A DNA stretch of 41,091 nt from Bacteroidales bacterium (GTDB taxonomy: Bacteria; Bacteroidota; Bacteroidia; Bacteroidales; UBA932): assembly GCA_016282145.1 (NCBI GenBank), contig JAEEJZ010000003.1:1-41091 (forward strand), in the 5' to 3' direction. Below the pieces are notes generated by a model. It was not told the DNA's origin and searched no databases. It saw only the letters and a program-made list of their open reading frames with translations. The position numbers were made by a program, and so were the translations under genes. Numbering within the stretch: the stretch's first letter is position 1; each line of letters begins with the position of its first letter. Below, one piece after another: positions 37,349 to 41,091 of the stretch.

Positions 37349-39586
37349 CTATCGGGCGTACCACTCGCAGGAAGCCTTGTCGCCCGCCATCCACACGACA
37401 TCCCCGCTCTTGAAGCGGAAATCCGCCTTGGGATTGGTCAGTACCTTCCCTTCCCGCATCACGCTGATCACCATACAGCCGGACGAGCGCATAGCCACGC
37501 TCCGGAGCGTTTTCTCGGTCAGGTAGGAAGTATCGTGCAAGGTATAGGCCTCCAGCGAGAAAGACACGTTCCCGGCATCGCCGAGGGGAAGTTTTTCACG
37601 GTCGATGACATCGCGGAACGCCTCGATCTGCGCGGTCGTTCCCACGGCCAGCAGACGGTCTCCCGGGAAAATCCGTTCATCCCCGGCAGGGACCAGGATA
37701 CTCCGGCTCCCCCGCTCTATCTTGACGATATTGACCCCGGTCGTGTTCCGGAATGGCATCTCCCGGAGTTCCTTGCCGGCAAAGGTCGAATCGGGCGAAA
37801 CGACCACCTGTTCCAGATGTACGTCATAACCGGAAAGCTTATCCTGCACCGAGGAAGTCACCGGCTTGCGCCTGCGCTCATTGACCTCCTTCTGGTTCAG
37901 GTTCTCCAGGAAACGCGTCTCCAGACGCGGCAGGCGTCCCACCGATTTCCGGGCGGAGAAAAAGAAGGCGAAAGCCCCGGCGACAATCAGCAGCAGCGCC
38001 CAATAGGACAGGTCAAAATGCCCGATAATCACCAGGATGACAAAGAGTACGGCGATAAAGACGCGCAGGAACACCAGCGCCAGGATCGGCCAGCGGTTCC
38101 GGTCCGAAGCGGCGAGCAGGCGGCTCACGGAGTCCTTGATACTCTGTGAATACGCCGTCATTCCGTAGAGGAAGGGCATCATGGCCAGCAGCGTCAACGC
38201 AACTGTCACCAGTTTCACCCAGCTTGCTCCCAGGGCCGGAAGCAGGCGGCTTACCCAGGCATCCACGGAGTGGGAAAGCATATAAATCGCAATCAACACG
38301 ACGCCGTACAGGGCAATCCGCAGGAAATAATTCCGGAGCAGAATCTTCCATTCGCTGTTTTCCGCTGCGGAAGCCTTACGCTTGGTGTTCGTGCCCGCAT
38401 CCAGCCGGGCCAGCAGTTTCGGCGGCAGTTTCGCATAGAGGAAACGCGACACCGGATCCGCCGCCTTGATCATATAGGGCGTCGTGAAGGTCGTCAGCAC
38501 CGATACCGCGATAATCACGGGATAGATAAACTCCCGCATCACTCCGAGCGAAACGCCCAGACCGGCGATAATGAACGAGAACTCACCGAGTTGCGCCAAA
38601 CTGAAGGAAGTATGCAGCGAATTGTCGAGCCCCTGGGCCGACATCAGCGCACCGGCCGTGGAGAACACCAGGATTCCGCCGATGACTGCCAGCGTAATCA
38701 CAACAATCGGCAGCCAGTGCTCCCCGATGACCGAAGGGTCGATCATCATACCCACAGAAACGAAGAAAATCGCGCTGAAGAGGTTTTTGATCGGGACGAT
38801 ATTGTGCTCGATGCGCTCCGCCTCCAGGGTCTCCGACAGGATCGAACCCATCAAAAAAGCCCCGAGTGCAGAGGAGAAGCCCACGCCCTCCGCCGCCACG
38901 ACCATCAGGAAACAAAGTCCGATGCTCACCAGCAGCAGGATCTCGTCATTGAGGTATTTGTGTGCCCTGCGCAGCAGCGACGGAATGACGTAAATGCCCA
39001 CCAGGAAACACAGGACGATGAAAAACGCCAGTTTGAAAAGGCTCAGCAGCATCTCGCCGCCCGCGAATTTCTGCGACACCGCCAGGGTGGAAAGCAGCAC
39101 GAGCAGCAAGACCGCGATCAGGTCCTGCACCACCAGGGCGCCGAAGACCAGCGGGGCATAGGGCTTCCTCTTCAGGCCCATCTCGTCGTAGGCCTTGATG
39201 ATGATGGCCGTCGACGACATCGAGAGCATCCCCCCGAGGAAGATACTCTCCATCATCGTCCAGGACATCGAACTTCCCACGACCAGACCCAGCGTAAACA
39301 TACCGATACACTGGGTGCCCGCCGTAATCAGCGCGCCGCTGCCCACCTTCAGGAGTTTGCGGAAACTGAATTCCAGTCCGAGCGCGAAGAGCAGGAAGAT
39401 GATACCGATATCCGACCATTCGTGCACATTCTCCATCGAAAGCCCCGCGAAGAGGCCCAGATGCGGGCTCACGATAAAACCGGCAACGATATAACCCAAT
39501 ATCAAAGGCTGTTTGAGGGCCTTTGATATAATGGTAAACACTCCTGCAGCGATCAGGATGACCGCCAGCGTCCCGACCAGACTCAT
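37349..39586 (-). CDS. CPA2-type cation:proton antiporter with extra membrane block and two RCK_C domains
   Basis: A 745-residue membrane protein. Residues 1 to about 385 are a Kef/CPA2 antiporter domain with 12-13 helices (LGYIVAGFIVSPHLGLF, IFLLFALGLEFSFRKL, AEGVGFSSALGAFLMGSIL). A second membrane block of about four helices at roughly 420-560 is followed by a basic linker. Two TrkA_C/RCK_C-like modules come last (about 600-665 VVSPDSTFAGKELREMPF; and about 680-745 SGCMVISVMREGK). No NAD-binding RCK_N domain is visible. It probably exchanges K+ or Na+ for protons, with the RCK_C pair binding a small ligand. It starts 4 bp after the infB stop, so it is probably co-transcribed with infB. Convergent with tRNA-Gln. 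Confidence 0.88.
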   Translation of the reverse strand: MSLVGTLAVILIAAGVFTIISKALKQPLILGYIVAGFIVSPHLGLFAGLSMENVHEWSDIGIIFLLFALGLEFSFRKLLKVGSGALITAGTQCIGMFTLGLVVGSSMSWTMMESIFLGGMLSMSSTAIIIKAYDEMGLKRKPYAPLVFGALVVQDLIAVLLLVLLSTLAVSQKFAGGEMLLSLFKLAFFIVLCFLVGIYVIPSLLRRAHKYLNDEILLLVSIGLCFLMVVAAEGVGFSSALGAFLMGSILSETLEAERIEHNIVPIKNLFSAIFFVSVGMMIDPSVIGEHWLPIVVITLAVIGGILVFSTAGALMSAQGLDNSLHTSFSLAQLGEFSFIIAGLGVSLGVMREFIYPVIIAVSVLTTFTTPYMIKAADPVSRFLYAKLPPKLLARLDAGTNTKRKASAAENSEWKILLRNYFLRIALYGVVLIAIYMLSHSVDAWVSRLLPALGASWVKLVTVALTLLAMMPFLYGMTAYSQSIKDSVSRLLAASDRNRWPILALVFLRVFIAVLFVILVIIGHFDLSYWALLLIVAGAFAFFFSARKSVGRLPRLETRFLENLNQKEVNERRRKPVTSSVQDKLSGYDVHLEQVVVSPDSTFAGKELREMPFRNTTGVNIVKIERGSRSILVPAGDERIFPGDRLLAVGTTAQIEAFRDVIDREKLPLGDAGNVSFSLEAYTLHDTSYLTEKTLRSVAMRSSGCMVISVMREGKVLTNPKADFRFKSGDVVWMAGDKASCEWYAR

Positions 39587-39590
39587 TCTC

Positions 39591-41091
39591 CTACAGCGTG
39601 CGCTTGATCTCTACGATGTGGAAGGCCTCGATGACATCGCCCTCCTTGATGTCGTTGAAATTGGAGATTCCGATACCGCATTCCATACCGGTGTTGACCT
39701 CTTTCGCGGCATCCTTGCCACGCTGCAGGGAGGAAAGTTCCCCGGTATAGATGACGATTCCGTCGCGGATAAGCCGGGCCTGGCTCTTGGCAATCATCTT
39801 GCCGTCCCGCACCAGCGAACCGGCGATGGTGCCGACCTTGCTGATCTTGAAGACCTGCTTGACCTCGGCCGTACCGATGACCTCTTCCTTCTTCTCCGGC
39901 TCGAGCATACCCTCGATACCGTCCTTCACTTCGTTGATGGCATCGTAGATGACCGAATAGAGACGGATTTCAATACCTTCGCGGTCGGCGGCCTTGCGGG
40001 CCTCGACGGAAGGACGCACCTGGAAGCCGATGATGACGGCGTCGGACGCCTCGGCGAGCAGCACGTCGGATTCGGAAATACCGCCCACCGCCTTGTGGAT
40101 CACGTTCACCTTCACCTCCTCGGTGGAAAGTTTGATGAGCGAATCGGAGAGCGCCTCCACGGAACCGTCCACATCACCCTTGACGATGACATTGAGTTCC
40201 TTGAAGTTACCGATGGCGATACGCCGTCCGATTTCCTCGAGCGTCATATGCTTCTGGGTCTTGATGCCCTGGATGCGGATCAGCTGCTCGCGCTTGGCGG
40301 CAATGCTCTTCGCTTCCTTTTCGTCGTCGAGTACGTTGAACTTCTCACCGGCGGCGGGAGCGCCGCTGAGGCCCAGTACCGAAACGGGCGTGGAAGGGCC
40401 CGCCTCGGAGACTTTCTGTCCGCGTTCATTGAACATCGACTTCACACGGCCGTAGAACGCGCCGCTGAGCATCACGTCGCCCACATGCAGGGTTCCCTGC
40501 TGCACCAGCACCGTCGCCAGGTAGCCGCGGCCCTTGTCCAACGAGGACTCGATGACGGCACCCACGGCGTTCTTGTTGGGGTTGGCCTTGAGTTCCAGCA
40601 GGTCGGTTTCGAGAAGCACCTTTTCGAGGAGTTTGTCCACACCGGTCCCCTTCTTCGCCGCAATCTCCTGGCACTGGTACTTGCCGCCCCAGTCTTCGAC
40701 GAGGATATTCATTTCAGAGAGCTGGCGACGGATCTTCTCCGGATCCGCACCCGCCTTGTCGATCTTATTGATGGCGAAGACCATCGGGACACCCGCGGCC
40801 TGCGCGTGATTGATGGCCTCCACGGTCTGGGGCATCACCGCATCGTCCGCCGCGATGATGATGATCGCGAGGTCGGTGAGCTGGGCGCCGCGGGCACGCA
40901 TGGCGGTGAACGCTTCGTGTCCCGGCGTATCCAGGAAGGTGATGCGGCGGCCCGAAGGCAGCACCACGTTGTATGCGCCGATGTGCTGGGTAATACCGCC
41001 CGCTTCTCCCGCAATCACGTTGGATTTGCGGATATAGTCGAGCAGCGAGGTCTTACCGTGGTCCACGTGCCCCATCACCGTGATGATGGGC
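39591..41091 (-). CDS. infB: Translation initiation factor IF-2 (C-terminal 500 residues; 5' end outside the window)
   Basis: The frame is open to the right edge, so the N-terminal extension is missing. The visible part starts at the G domain: G1 [15 protein letters not shown]2 [13 protein letters not shown]3 [14 protein letters not shown] and G4 FAINKIDK. Domains II, III, C1 and the C2 fMet-tRNA-binding domain follow, ending [26 protein letters not shown] sequence. IF-2 is the GTPase that places initiator tRNA on the ribosome. The antiporter gene begins 4 bp after its stop. Apart from the cut at the window edge there is no sign of damage. Confidence 0.98.
   Translation of the reverse strand, partial: PIITVMGHVDHGKTSLLDYIRKSNVIAGEAGGITQHIGAYNVVLPSGRRITFLDTPGHEAFTAMRARGAQLTDLAIIIIAADDAVMPQTVEAINHAQAAGVPMVFAINKIDKAGADPEKIRRQLSEMNILVEDWGGKYQCQEIAAKKGTGVDKLLEKVLLETDLLELKANPNKNAVGAVIESSLDKGRGYLATVLVQQGTLHVGDVMLSGAFYGRVKSMFNERGQKVSEAGPSTPVSVLGLSGAPAAGEKFNVLDDEKEAKSIAAKREQLIRIQGIKTQKHMTLEEIGRRIAIGNFKELNVIVKGDVDGSVEALSDSLIKLSTEEVKVNVIHKAVGGISESDVLLAEASDAVIIGFQVRPSVEARKAADREGIEIRLYSVIYDAINEVKDGIEGMLEPEKKEEVIGTAEVKQVFKISKVGTIAGSLVRDGKMIAKSQARLIRDGIVIYTGELSSLQRGKDAAKEVNTGMECGIGISNFNDIKEGDVIEAFHIVEIKRTL

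Overview
The window is a compact, GC-rich bacterial chromosome segment that reads as Bacteroidota, most likely an uncultured gut-type Bacteroidales. Three things support this. Promoters are of the TTTG / TAnnTTTG (-33/-7) type with almost no Shine-Dalgarno signals. The gene families are typical of the group: UpxY-type NusG paralogue, Wza/Wzc polysaccharide export, histone H1-like small protein, clostripain-family lipoprotein, golvesin-domain amidase, CTC-type L25 and a RecX of the Bacteroidota style. Secreted glycoside hydrolases are encoded. I cannot name genus or species.

Layout. 1-4.5 kb (minus strand): a partial DUF3737 gene, rpmH with its own promoter and terminator, then polA > sigma factor > rsmG with overlapping reading frames. 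4.57-9.7 kb (plus): an MsbA-like ABC exporter, a VanZ-like membrane protein and a large secreted amidase/golvesin protein, all overlapping. 9.7-20.45 kb (minus): a nine-gene surface-polysaccharide operon transcribed rmlD > rmlA > rmlB > upxY > nucleotidyltransferase > wza > wzc > CapD-like dehydratase > second nucleotidyltransferase. It has no glycosyltransferase, flippase, polymerase or rmlC. 20.5-22 kb (plus): rnhA and pdxA. 22-24.15 kb (minus): recA > trpS with stop and start codons overlapping by one base. 24.25-25.84 kb (plus): a single gene fusing the 23S rRNA methyltransferase RlmN to a complete RecX domain, divergent from recA. 25.8-28.35 kb (minus): xerD, rsmI and a membrane-anchored helix-hairpin-helix protein. 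28.4-31.3 kb (plus): C11 peptidase lipoprotein, rplY, pth and a histone H1-like gene. 31.5-37.2 kb (minus): a vanX-like > GH2 > GH3 operon of exported enzymes. 37.27 kb: tRNA-Gln(TTG). 37.35 kb to the end (minus): a CPA2-type antiporter downstream of a partial infB.

The observation I rate highest is the RlmN-RecX fusion. RecX is the protein modulator of RecA, and here it is covalently joined to an rRNA/tRNA methyltransferase. Its promoter sits back to back with the recA promoter, and its 5' leader carries a 17-bp perfect stem flanked by A and T runs. The loop region of that structure contains a 24-nt sequence repeated exactly, in inverse orientation, 7 kb away downstream of the histone-like gene.

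A second theme is promoter architecture. Four divergent gene pairs have -7 boxes only 1-15 bp apart. At seven genes the -7 box ends 4-6 bp before the ATG, which predicts leaderless mRNAs. Three convergent gene pairs overlap at their 3' ends, so there is no room for terminators between them.
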